Below, piece after piece: positions 1 to 6,428 of a stretch of 11,763 nucleotides of DNA. Position numbers and translations under genes: made by a program. Position 1 is the stretch's first letter, and each line of letters starts with the position of its first letter. This DNA comes from JASFRI01 sp050115015. Its GTDB lineage: Bacteria; Acidobacteriota; Polarisedimenticolia; CBDVAL01. The notes below the pieces were generated by a model that was not told where the DNA came from, made no database searches, and was given only the letters and a program-made list of their open reading frames with translations. Location: positions 1 through 11,763 of the forward strand of contig JASFRI010000096.1 of NCBI GenBank assembly GCA_050115015.1, given 5' to 3'.

Positions 1-507
1 CATCCCACCCAGGTCGCCGCCGGATTCGAACATCGTCACCGGAAAGCCCGCCAGCCGCAGATCGTAGGCGGCGGTCAGGCCCGCGGGCCCCGAACCGATC
101 ACCGCGATCCGCTGCGGGCGATCCGGGGTCGGTGGCGGCGCGGGCAGGGGCAGGTCCCGCTCCAGATCGGCGACGAACCGCTTCAGGGCCCGGATCGCCA
201 CGGGCTCCTCGCTGCGGCCGCGCCGGCAGGCGGCCTCGCAGGGGTGATCGCAGACCCGGCCGCAGATCCCCGGTAGCGGACAGCGCCGCCGGATGACCTC
301 CAGCGCCTCCCCGAACCGTTTCTCGGCGATCAGGGACACGTAGGCCTTTACCTGCACCCCCGCCGGGCAGGCCTGGGTGCAGGGGGCCGGCTTGATCCGC
401 TGCAAGGGCAGCGGCTCGGGCTGCACCGTGGGGGCCAGCAGGCGCCGTCCCTCCAGGTCTTCGAACACCCTCGCGGCTCTTGCGGCAACGGCGGCTGGCG
501 CGCTCAT
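1..507 (-). CDS. GltD-like Fe-S/FAD NAD(P)H oxidoreductase, N-terminal part (cut by window edge)
   Basis: The first 169 codons are present; the C-terminal part lies beyond the window's left edge. What is seen: an N-terminal cysteine pattern of the glutamate synthase small-subunit type (C43, C47, C76, C82, C86, C90, C94, including CGRVCDHPCEAAC), which in this family binds two [4Fe-4S] clusters. A Rossmann FAD motif follows (VIGSGPAG, residues 136-143), with an acidic residue about 20 positions on (E161) where the family contacts the FAD ribose. The ATG at 507 overlaps the korC stop as ATGA, with a GGAGGT ribosome site just upstream, so it is the last gene seen of the kor operon. Known relatives move electrons between NAD(P)H and Fe-S proteins (GltD, NfnB/SudA, PreT-type). 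The inference here is coupling of the Kor ferredoxin pool to NAD(P)H rather than glutamate synthesis, because no gltB is visible. The exact subfamily cannot be set from this fragment. Confidence 0.9.
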   Translation of the reverse strand, partial: MSAPAAVAARAARVFEDLEGRRLLAPTVQPEPLPLQRIKPAPCTQACPAGVQVKAYVSLIAEKRFGEALEVIRRRCPLPGICGRVCDHPCEAACRRGRSEEPVAIRALKRFVADLERDLPLPAPPPTPDRPQRIAVIGSGPAGLTAAYDLRLAGFPVTMFESGGDLGGM

Positions 508-1073
508 GCGGTCACCTCCTCGAGCTCCCGCGGGCCCATCAGCTTTCGACCCATTTCCAGACCGCTCTGGAAGGCACGGAGGTTCACGTCCTGGGTGCCC
601 GACGGCACCGACGTGCGGATGGCCTCCTCCGCGGATTCCGGTTCCACGAGCCGCGTGGCGGCGGTGAACAGTCCGACCATCACCATGTTGGCCATGATCC
701 GCTTGCCGATCTCCTCGGCGGTCCTCGTGGCCGGCGCCCCCAGCAGCCGCAAACCGTCCGGCGGCCGCGGCGTGACCAGCGATTCATCGATCAGGACGAG
801 GCCACCGGGCCGCACCTGGTCGATGAAACTGTGGTAGGCGTCCTGCGACATCGAGACGAGGATGTCCAGGCCGCGGACGTAGGGGTACATGATGGGTTCC
901 TCGGACAGGATCAGTTGTGCGCTGCACGCGCTGCCGCGCGCCTCCGGCCCGAAGCTCTGGTTCAAGGTGGCGTGACGGCCCTCGACCACCGCGTAGGCCT
1001 TGCCCAGCACGTACGCCGCGAGGATGACTCCCTGGCCGCCGAAGCCGCTGATCCGGATCTCGGTTGTCGCCAT
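504..1073 (-). CDS. korC: 2-oxoacid:ferredoxin oxidoreductase, gamma subunit
   Basis: This 189-residue protein is the usual length for the separate gamma (KorC/OorC) subunit of 2-oxoacid:ferredoxin oxidoreductases. It begins with the family signature GFGGQGV (residues 10-16) and continues with the conserved stretch around SFGPEARG, as expected for the POR/KOR gamma domain that helps form the CoA site and contacts the alpha/beta core. It has no Fe-S motif of its own. It starts 17 nt after the korB stop, with a purine-rich AAGGTGGAG site about nine bases before the ATG. Its stop overlaps the start of the downstream flavoprotein gene by 4 nt. Operon position and family signature make the subunit assignment firm. 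The substrate is inferred from the whole complex (2-oxoglutarate most likely, branched-chain 2-oxoacids possible). Confidence 0.93.
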   Translation of the reverse strand: MATTEIRISGFGGQGVILAAYVLGKAYAVVEGRHATLNQSFGPEARGSACSAQLILSEEPIMYPYVRGLDILVSMSQDAYHSFIDQVRPGGLVLIDESLVTPRPPDGLRLLGAPATRTAEEIGKRIMANMVMVGLFTAATRLVEPESAEEAIRTSVPSGTQDVNLRAFQSGLEMGRKLMGPRELEEVTA

Positions 1074-1090
1074 CGTCAGGTCTCCACCTT

Positions 1091-2005
1091 CTACGTGTCG
1101 CGCAGCGCCCGTCGATCCGAGCGAATGGTCTGCATGACGTCGATCTTCGTGTAGTCCTCGCCCAGCGCGGCCCTCATGCTCCGATCGAGCGTGTCCTCCA
1201 GCGTGGGCTTCTCCACGTCCACGAACTTGCCCAGGGTGATCCGACCCTTGAAGCCGATGTCGACCTCCTGGACGGATGCGCCGTTGCGCACGTCGCAGGC
1301 ATCCCTGAAGCGGTGCATCATGTCGAGCCCCGAGCCCAGCTTGTTCCGCCGGGTGTAGAGCGTGGGGCAGGGGCTCAGCACCTCCACGAAGGAGAACCCC
1401 CGTTTTGCCAGCGCCTCCTCGAGGGACCGGATCAGTCGTCGGGCGTGCAGCGTGGTCCAGCGGGCCACGTAGACCGCGCCGCAGCTGGCAGCCAGCCCCG
1501 GCAGGTTGAAGGGATGCTCGTAGTTCCCGTACGGCGTCGTCGTGCTCAGCGCCTCCAGGGGGGTGGTCGGCCCCACCTGGCCGCCGGTCATCGCGTAGTT
1601 GAAGTTGTTGACACAGATGATCGTCATGTCGACGTTACGGCGGGCCGCGTGGATGAAGTGGTTTCCCCCGATGGAGATGAGGTCACCGTCGCCGCTGAAG
1701 ACCACCACCTTCAGGAGGGGGTTGGCCATCTTCAGTCCCGTGGCGAAGGGGATCGCCCTCCCGTGGGTGGTGTGGAACGAATCCAGCTTCATGTAGCCGG
1801 CGACGCGTCCGGTGCAGCCGATCCCTGACACGATGGCGACCCGGTCGGGGTCCAGGGCCAGGCGGGTCAGCGCCGCGGTGAAGCAGGAGACCGCCGTGCC
1901 GATCCCGCACTCCGGACACCAGATGTGCGGTAGCCGGTCGGTGCGCAGGAGATTCTCGCCGGGATACGACGTCCGGTTCTTGATCTGCACTGCTGCCTGG
2001 CTCAT
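1091..2005 (-). CDS. korB: 2-oxoacid:ferredoxin oxidoreductase, beta subunit (thiamine diphosphate, [4Fe-4S])
   Basis: The start is the ATG at 2005, which overlaps the korA stop (ATGA) and has GGAGGT upstream; a longer reading frame upstream would run inside korA and is rejected. The 304-residue product carries the thiamine-diphosphate motif from GDGD (105-108) to NN (133-134). It also has four cysteines, C30 and C33 (WCPECG), C64 (GIGCTGR) and C213 (SPCP), at nearly the spacing used for the proximal [4Fe-4S] cluster in OFOR beta subunits. HGRAIPFATGLKMANP is a typical KOR-type stretch. With KorA it binds the 2-oxoacid, decarboxylates it on thiamine diphosphate, and sends electrons through its cluster to the delta subunit and ferredoxin. 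It acts in the cytoplasm. The C-terminal stretch that would help separate 2-oxoglutarate from 2-oxoisovalerate enzymes could not be judged by eye. Confidence 0.95.
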   Translation of the reverse strand: MSQAAVQIKNRTSYPGENLLRTDRLPHIWCPECGIGTAVSCFTAALTRLALDPDRVAIVSGIGCTGRVAGYMKLDSFHTTHGRAIPFATGLKMANPLLKVVVFSGDGDLISIGGNHFIHAARRNVDMTIICVNNFNYAMTGGQVGPTTPLEALSTTTPYGNYEHPFNLPGLAASCGAVYVARWTTLHARRLIRSLEEALAKRGFSFVEVLSPCPTLYTRRNKLGSGLDMMHRFRDACDVRNGASVQEVDIGFKGRITLGKFVDVEKPTLEDTLDRSMRAALGEDYTKIDVMQTIRSDRRALRDT

Positions 2006-3159
2006 GACGTCACCTCCACCAGAGCCTGATAGATGTCCTCCGGGTCGTGGACCCAGCCTCCCGCGTGAGGGACGTGGCGCGTACGGGCGGCCCCGGCGGC
2101 ACAGCGCTCGACCTCGAGAGAGATCTGCCCGAGGTTGATCTCCGGAACCACGAAGCCCCGGACCTTCCCCGCCAGCTCCCGGATCTTCGCCTCCGGGAAC
2201 GGCCAGATCGTGATCAGCCGCAGCTCCCCGATGGCCATCCCCTTGGCGCGGGCCTTCTGGATGGCCGCGCGGGCCACCCGTGAGGTGATCCCGTAGGAGA
2301 TCACCACGGCCTCGGCATCCTCCAGGTTGCTCTCCTCGCACCGGATGATGTCGGCGGCGTTCTTCTTGATCTTGTCCACGAGGCGCGGCACGAGCTTGCT
2401 CTGGCAATCCGCGGTCATCAGGGGGTAGCCACGCTCGTCGTGGGTCAGGCCGGTGCTGTGGATCCGGTAGCCCTCCCCGGCGGCGACCATCTCGGGAACC
2501 AGGTCCGCGTCCGGCTTGTAGGGCAGGTACTCGCCCGGCGGCCGCTTCGTGAGTCGCCGCGGGACCACCCCGATCTCCTCGGCCGGCGGGATGATCACCT
2601 TCTCGGTCATGTGACCGACGCATTCGTCCATCATCACCAGCGTGGGAACCCGGTAGCGCTCCGAGAGGTTGAACGCGTCGATGGTGAGATCGAACGACTC
2701 CTGCGGGGAGTTGGGGGCCAGGGCGATGATCTCGTAGTCGCCGTGCGAACCCCAGCGGGCCTGCATCACGTCCGCCTGGCCGACCATGGTGGGCAGTCCG
2801 GTGGAGGGCCCCCCCCGCTGGACGTTCACGAGGACGCAGGGGGTCTCCATCATCACGCCGAGGCCGAGGTTCTCCATCATCAGCGAGAAACCCGGGCCGG
2901 AGGTGCAGGTCATCGCGCGGGCGCCCCCCCAGACGGCTCCGAGTACCGCCGCCATGGCTCCCATCTCGTCCTCCATCTGCAGGAAGACGCCGCCCACCCT
3001 CGGAAAGCGCCTGGCCACCCGCTCGGCGATCTCGGTGGACGGGGTGATGGGGTAGCCCGCGAAGAAGCGGCAGCCGGCGGCCACGGCGCCCTCCGCACAG
3101 GCATGGTCCCCGTCGAGGTAATGCGCTCCGGTCAGGACGACGCCGGCCTCAGCATGCAT
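2002..3159 (-). CDS. korA: 2-oxoacid:ferredoxin oxidoreductase, alpha subunit
   Basis: The product has 385 residues, close to the roughly 375-residue OorA/KorA subunit of D-A-B-C type enzymes. Motifs in order are the substrate-binding GYPITPSTEIAE (35-46), the pyrimidine-domain acidic patch QMEDEMGAMAA (61-71), and TCTSGPGFSLMMEN (84-97). The C-terminal half (about 255-385) resembles the family's transketolase C-terminal-like domain. In the KOR mechanism this subunit supplies the pyrimidine-binding domain and holds the carboxylate of the 2-oxoacid. The ATG at 3159 lies 11 nt inside the end of korD and follows a GGAGGTGG site five bases earlier, so translation should be coupled. Its stop overlaps korB by 4 nt. 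There is no fused gamma domain at the N-terminus, consistent with a separate KorC. Confidence is high for the family and moderate for 2-oxoglutarate as substrate. Confidence 0.95.
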   Translation of the reverse strand: MHAEAGVVLTGAHYLDGDHACAEGAVAAGCRFFAGYPITPSTEIAERVARRFPRVGGVFLQMEDEMGAMAAVLGAVWGGARAMTCTSGPGFSLMMENLGLGVMMETPCVLVNVQRGGPSTGLPTMVGQADVMQARWGSHGDYEIIALAPNSPQESFDLTIDAFNLSERYRVPTLVMMDECVGHMTEKVIIPPAEEIGVVPRRLTKRPPGEYLPYKPDADLVPEMVAAGEGYRIHSTGLTHDERGYPLMTADCQSKLVPRLVDKIKKNAADIIRCEESNLEDAEAVVISYGITSRVARAAIQKARAKGMAIGELRLITIWPFPEAKIRELAGKVRGFVVPEINLGQISLEVERCAAGAARTRHVPHAGGWVHDPEDIYQALVEVTS

Positions 3160-3448
3160 GTTCCACCTCCTGGAAGACGGTCTCCTCGACGGTGATGGCG
3201 AACTCGGGACACAGCAGCTCGCACAGGTGGCAGGCGGTACAGGCCGTCGCGTTCAACACGTCCGGCGGGTGGTATCCCTTCGCGTTGAACCGCTCCGAGA
3301 GCTTGAGCACGTCGCGGGGACAGAAGTCGACGCAGTAGGAGCAGCCCTTGCAGCGCTCCTCGCGGATGTGGACGATTCCCCGGGTCCGCGGGATGTCGTC
3401 CGCGTCCAGGGGGCGTCTCCAGTATCTCGGCTGGGAACCGGTCTTCAC
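3149..3448 (-). CDS. korD: 2-oxoacid:ferredoxin oxidoreductase, delta subunit (2[4Fe-4S] ferredoxin-like)
   Basis: The 99-residue product has two classic ferredoxin cluster motifs, CxxCxxCxxxCP at C33/C36/C39/C43 and again at C70/C73/C76/C80. These are the hallmark of the delta (KorD/OorD) electron-transfer subunit, which takes electrons from the beta-subunit cluster. The start is taken as GTG at 3448, because it overlaps the stop of the upstream regulator as GTGA and has AGAGG just before it. The alternative is a much longer frame reading through the regulator gene, which does not look like protein. The gene ends 11 nt inside korA. About 30 residues precede the first cluster, including a WRRPLD-like stretch seen in OorD-type subunits. 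The D-first gene order matches the oorDABC arrangement known from Helicobacter and Campylobacter. Confidence 0.9.
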   Translation of the reverse strand: MKTGSQPRYWRRPLDADDIPRTRGIVHIREERCKGCSYCVDFCPRDVLKLSERFNAKGYHPPDVLNATACTACHLCELLCPEFAITVEETVFQEVEHAC

Positions 3449-4080
3449 GGGGTCACCTCTTTGGTTGCTTCCGCCTGGCAACAGGGCATGCGAAGCCTCT
3501 TGTAGGAGCAGTTCTGCAGCACTCGATCCACGGGGCACGGCTGCGCCCCGTAGGCGGCGCAGCGCAGGCAGGACTTGCCGGTCGGGGGCTCCGCGATCAG
3601 GAACGAGGCGATGATTCGCTCCAGCAGCGCGTTGAGCTGGTCGATCTCCTCCGGCTCGAAGTCCGCGAGGATGGCGGAGACGCGGTCTTTCACCAGCGCG
3701 TCGTAGTCGCCGACGACCTCGCGCCCCCGATCGCTCACCTCGAGCAGCGTCGCCCTCCGGTCCGTCTCGTCGGTGTGACGCGACGCCAGCTCGAGGCGCT
3801 CGAGCTTGTCGATGTTCATGCTGATCGAGGGTGGGCTGACGCCCAGACACTCGGCAATGGTGCCGACGTGGCTGTGGCCATCCTGGGAGACGAGTCTGAG
3901 GAGGTGGAACTGGGGGAGGGTGAGGGAGCCCCTGGTTACCTCGGAGAGGTACCGGCCATCGAGGGTCTCCCGGGCGATCGCGCAGAAGATGTGGCTGTAT
4001 CGCAGGAAGCGATACAGCCGCGTGCTGTTTGGTCCCGCGCGGCTGTCCGGTGGCCCAACTTTCGTCGGTTCGCTGGCCAT
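3445..4080 (-). CDS. MarR-family transcriptional regulator with Cys-rich C-terminal extension
   Basis: This 211-residue protein has a MarR winged-helix core at about residues 25-160. It includes the LTLPQFHLLRLV helix, a recognition region around LGVSPPSISMNIDKLE (79-94), and the wing signature DETDRRATLLEVSDRG (104-119). Most MarR proteins are about 140-160 residues. This one adds a tail of about 45 residues containing C171, C174, C182, C191, C200 and C201, which could bind a metal or Fe-S cluster or form redox-active disulfides. The core also has C33 and C78. It is the first gene of the kor operon and its stop overlaps korD (GTGA), so it is probably made with the enzyme it controls. A palindrome and a candidate promoter lie just upstream of its ATG. 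Family assignment is firm; the sensing role of the tail is an inference. Confidence 0.9.
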   Translation of the reverse strand: MASEPTKVGPPDSRAGPNSTRLYRFLRYSHIFCAIARETLDGRYLSEVTRGSLTLPQFHLLRLVSQDGHSHVGTIAECLGVSPPSISMNIDKLERLELASRHTDETDRRATLLEVSDRGREVVGDYDALVKDRVSAILADFEPEEIDQLNALLERIIASFLIAEPPTGKSCLRCAAYGAQPCPVDRVLQNCSYKRLRMPCCQAEATKEVTP

Positions 4081-4095
4081 CGCTTTACCTGCTTA

Positions 4096-4120
4096 TCTAT
4101 TCGTCGACTGAAAGAATAGA
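4096..4120. promoter_or_regulatory. Inverted repeat, candidate MarR operator
   Basis: TCTATTC (4096-4102) and GAATAGA (4114-4120) form a perfect 7-bp inverted repeat with an 11-bp centre that itself contains GTCGAC. Half-sites are 18 bp apart centre to centre, within the range usual for MarR dimers. One arm covers the candidate -10 hexamer of the marR-kor promoter, so binding would block transcription. The operator role is inferred from position and symmetry. Confidence 0.5.
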
Positions 4121-4142
4121 CCGCGTTTTTGCGCAAAGACAA
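4113..4142 (-). promoter_or_regulatory. Candidate sigma-70 promoter for the marR-kor operon
   Basis: Read on the minus strand, TTGTCT (4137-4142) is separated by 18 bases from TATTCT (4113-4118). The start of transcription would fall near 4105, about 25 nt before the regulator's ATG. The region is visibly richer in A/T than the flanking genes. This is a motif match only; no start site has been measured. Confidence 0.45.
4128..4137. promoter_or_regulatory. Palindrome TTTGCGCAAA in promoter spacer
   Basis: A perfect 10-bp palindrome lies between the candidate -35 and -10 hexamers of the marR-kor promoter, next to the larger inverted repeat. It could be a second regulator site, or it could occur by chance in a short A/T-rich stretch. 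Confidence 0.3.
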
Positions 4143-4212
4143 CCGGTGAAGTCGGTTTTCCCGTAGCTTCATCGCAACCCATGCCGGCAGTGTTGCTAGC
4201 TATGTCATGGAT

Positions 4213-4246
4213 CCGGGGGCCTGTGGCGTCCGGGTGCCTCCCCCGG
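4213..4246 (+). other. GC-rich stem-loop upstream of the GDPD gene
   Basis: CCGGGGG (4213-4219) pairs perfectly with CCCCCGG (4240-4246), and an inner GGC/GCC pair (4226-4228 with 4236-4238) can extend the stem. It lies about 80 nt before the ATG at 4327. It may be part of the leader RNA of the plus-strand gene or a barrier between the divergent units. No riboswitch class is recognised, and no convincing promoter hexamers for the plus-strand gene are visible in 4150-4326. Confidence 0.25.
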
Positions 4247-4326
4247 CGGCGTGGTAGGATGCCGGTTCGCGACCCCCGGCGGCGCACCGGATACGCCGGC
4301 CCTTCGTCTTGCGAGGTGGATCGGGG

Positions 4327-6189
4327 ATGAACATCGCCACCGCCGTGCTCGGGGACCTCCGGGCCACCTGGCGGCAGCTCGTGCTGACGGATTTGCTGTC
4401 ACGGGCCCTCACCGTGGTCGTCCTGGCGCCGATGGTCGGCCTGCTGCTGCGGATCTTCCTCATGGGGGTGCCCGGCGGCGTGCTGAAGGACGAGCAGATC
4501 CCGCTGTTCCTGATCCATCCCACCGGCATCGCGGCGCTGGTGATCGTAGGAGCCGTCTCCTTGGGCATCCTGTTCGCCGAGCAGGGGGTCCTGGTGACCA
4601 TCGGCCTCGCGGCCGCCGGCGGTCAGCGTGTCACCTGGCTGGACGCGCTGCTCCACGTCGCGGGCAGGTTTCCCGTCCTGGTGAGGCTCGGTGGCCGCAT
4701 GGTCGTCCGACTTGCGCTGCTGGCCGTGCCCTTCGCCGCCGGGATGGGCGGAGTCCAGCTCGTCTTCCTGAGGAAGCACGACATCAACTTCTACATGGCA
4801 CGGCGGCCCCCGGAGTTCCATGCCGCACTCGTCCTGGACCTCTTGCTGCTCGGCATCCTCGGGGTGCTCGTGGTGCGCCGGCTGGCGGCGTGGCTCCTCG
4901 CCGTTCCAGGTATCGTGTCCCGACGCCAGCCGGCCCGGGCGGCGCTGCGGGCCAGCGAAAGGGCGACGTCCGGGCGCCGGGGCCGCCTGTCGTGGCTCCT
5001 CGCCTTCTGGGCGACCGGGACGGCGGGACTGTCGTGGTGCCTGTCCTGGCTGGTCGGTCGGCTCGGCGCATGGTCCCAGCCCCCGGATCTGGACAGCCTC
5101 TGGTGGCTTGCGGCGGTGCTCGTCGTCGTCCTCCTGCTGCAAGGCGCGGCGGCGCTGCTCGTCAACGTCCTGGGGACGGTGTCCTTCGCGCTGCTCTCGG
5201 CCCGGCTGTATCTCCGTCTGGCGGAGGCGACGGAGCCGGCACGGCCGTTCGTCGCCGGGCGCGGATCTTGGAGGCGGCGACCGCCCCGGATCGCGGGCTG
5301 GTGGATCGTCACCGCAGCGACCGGTGCGCTGGTGCTGGTCCTGTCCCTGGGCCATCTGGCCCTCGCGGCGGCGGACCGCGAAGAGGATGCGATGGTGATC
5401 GCCCACCGCGGCGCCTCGGCCGATGCGCCGGAGAACAGCCTGGCGGCCTTCGGGCGGGCCATCCGGGACGGTGCGGACTGGATCGAGCTGGACGTCCAGG
5501 AGGACGCGGACGGGACCGTGGTCGTCGTCCATGACAGCGACTTCATGCGTACATCGGGCGTTCCCTCGAAGGTCTGGGAGGTCAGCGACGAGGAGCTGGC
5601 GGCGATCGACATCGGGCGCTACTTCGACCCCGCCTTCGCCGGGGAGCGGGTGCCGACCCTCCTGGAGGTCCTGCAACTCGCCCGCGGACGGATCCGCGTG
5701 TTCATCGAGCTGAAGTACTACGGACATGACCGGGAGCTCGAGTCGAGCGTCGTCCGGATCGTCGAGGAGGCCGACATGGTGGGGGAGATCGTCATCATGT
5801 CCCTCGAGCGTGCCGGCCTCGAGAGGATGCGGCAGCTGCGGCCCGGCTGGACCTACGGCCTGCTGACGACGGTCGCGGTCGGGGACCTCACGCGTCTGGA
5901 CCTGGACTTCCTCGCCGTGAATGCCCGGACAGCCCGCTTCTCGCTCATCCGGAGCGCTCACCGTCGTGGCATGCGGGTCCACGTCTGGACGGTGGACGAT
6001 CCGGTTCAGATGACGGTGATGCTGAGCCGCGGGGTCGACGGGCTGATCACGAACGAACCGGCCCTCGCCGTGCAGGTGCGGGGCCTGCGAGACGCTCTCG
6101 GTCCCCTGGGGCGCCTGGTCGTCTGGGGTGCGGGGGAGGCCGGCCTGCTGCGGGCCCAGGACGTCTCCTCGTCGAGGGACGACGCCTGA
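4327..6189 (+). CDS. Multi-pass membrane protein with C-terminal glycerophosphodiester phosphodiesterase domain
   Basis: The start is the ATG at 4327, with GAGGTGG nine bases upstream; an in-frame TTG at 4309 is less likely because it lies before that site. The 620-residue product has an N-terminal membrane region with about seven to eight hydrophobic segments (roughly 26-47, 66-96, 122-148, 164-194, 221-243, 257-291, 321-348), like the GPDPase membrane domain. A GDPD TIM-barrel follows from about 355. Visible catalytic-type residues are H360-R361-G362 (AHRGAS), E369-N370, E387 and D389 (IELDVQ), H402-D403 (VVHD), E461 and K463 (FIELKY), and the closing GLITNEP near 572-578. The family hydrolyses glycerophosphodiesters to glycerol-3-phosphate and an alcohol, using a metal ion. 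The membrane anchor suggests lipid headgroups or polyglycerolphosphate as substrate, but this is inference. It appears to be a single-gene unit, followed by a strong hairpin. Confidence 0.9.
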   Translation: MNIATAVLGDLRATWRQLVLTDLLSRALTVVVLAPMVGLLLRIFLMGVPGGVLKDEQIPLFLIHPTGIAALVIVGAVSLGILFAEQGVLVTIGLAAAGGQRVTWLDALLHVAGRFPVLVRLGGRMVVRLALLAVPFAAGMGGVQLVFLRKHDINFYMARRPPEFHAALVLDLLLLGILGVLVVRRLAAWLLAVPGIVSRRQPARAALRASERATSGRRGRLSWLLAFWATGTAGLSWCLSWLVGRLGAWSQPPDLDSLWWLAAVLVVVLLLQGAAALLVNVLGTVSFALLSARLYLRLAEATEPARPFVAGRGSWRRRPPRIAGWWIVTAATGALVLVLSLGHLALAAADREEDAMVIAHRGASADAPENSLAAFGRAIRDGADWIELDVQEDADGTVVVVHDSDFMRTSGVPSKVWEVSDEELAAIDIGRYFDPAFAGERVPTLLEVLQLARGRIRVFIELKYYGHDRELESSVVRIVEEADMVGEIVIMSLERAGLERMRQLRPGWTYGLLTTVAVGDLTRLDLDFLAVNARTARFSLIRSAHRRGMRVHVWTVDDPVQMTVMLSRGVDGLITNEPALAVQVRGLRDALGPLGRLVVWGAGEAGLLRAQDVSSSRDDA

Positions 6190-6197
6190 TCTCGCTG

Positions 6198-6243
6198 GCT
6201 CCCGGGAAGCCGGGCCCCCTCCGCCCCGGGACCGCCCGGGAGC
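6198..6243 (+). terminator. Nested GC hairpin after the GDPD gene
   Basis: Eight bases after the stop codon, GCTCCCGGG (6198-6206) pairs perfectly with CCCGGGAGC (6235-6243). A second 5-bp stem, CCGGG (6210-6214) with CCCGG (6225-6229), sits inside it. No T-run follows, so it is not a textbook intrinsic terminator. Position and strength still suggest that it ends or protects the GDPD transcript. Confidence 0.5.
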
Positions 6244-6348
6244 GCGCCGGAGGCCCGGGAAGGTGCTGGAGACCGGCAGGACGGACCCTGGAGGCGGGGG
6301 CGGGCTCGGCCTCGGACACCCGGTCGGTTTTCGACACGGGCAGGCGTG

Positions 6349-6378
6349 TTGCGCCGGTCCGGTATCCGTCCCTAGATT
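6349..6378 (+). promoter_or_regulatory. Candidate promoter for the DUF6982-like gene
   Basis: TTGCGC (6349-6354) lies 18 bases before TAGATT (6373-6378), which would give a leader of about 45 nt before the ATG at 6429. The match is moderate. Apart from this and the hairpin after the GDPD gene, the 239-base gap shows nothing else. Confidence 0.35.
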
Positions 6379-6428
6379 GGAAGGAGTGGGGCCGGCGCCC
6401 GGAAAGGCGGGCGGGAAGGGAGCATTCG

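Noticed and set aside
1091..2623. Long minus-strand frame extending korB upstream to 2623
   Set aside because: The extra part lies inside korA, is rich in Arg/Gly of the kind produced by an alternative frame, and the ATG at 2005 has a ribosome site and the ATGA overlap.
3149..3850. Long minus-strand frame extending korD upstream to 3850
   Set aside because: The extension runs inside the MarR gene in another frame; the GTG at 3448 with the GTGA overlap gives a normal-length delta subunit.
4141..4157. AACCG/CGGTT inverted repeat near the marR promoter
   Set aside because: Only five base pairs and it cannot be extended; not enough to call an operator beside the stronger repeats.
4399..5982. 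527-codon minus-strand open frame
   Set aside because: It is opposite the GDPD gene, which has clear membrane segments and catalytic motifs; the reverse frame is a GC-rich shadow rich in Asp, Gln, Arg and Pro.
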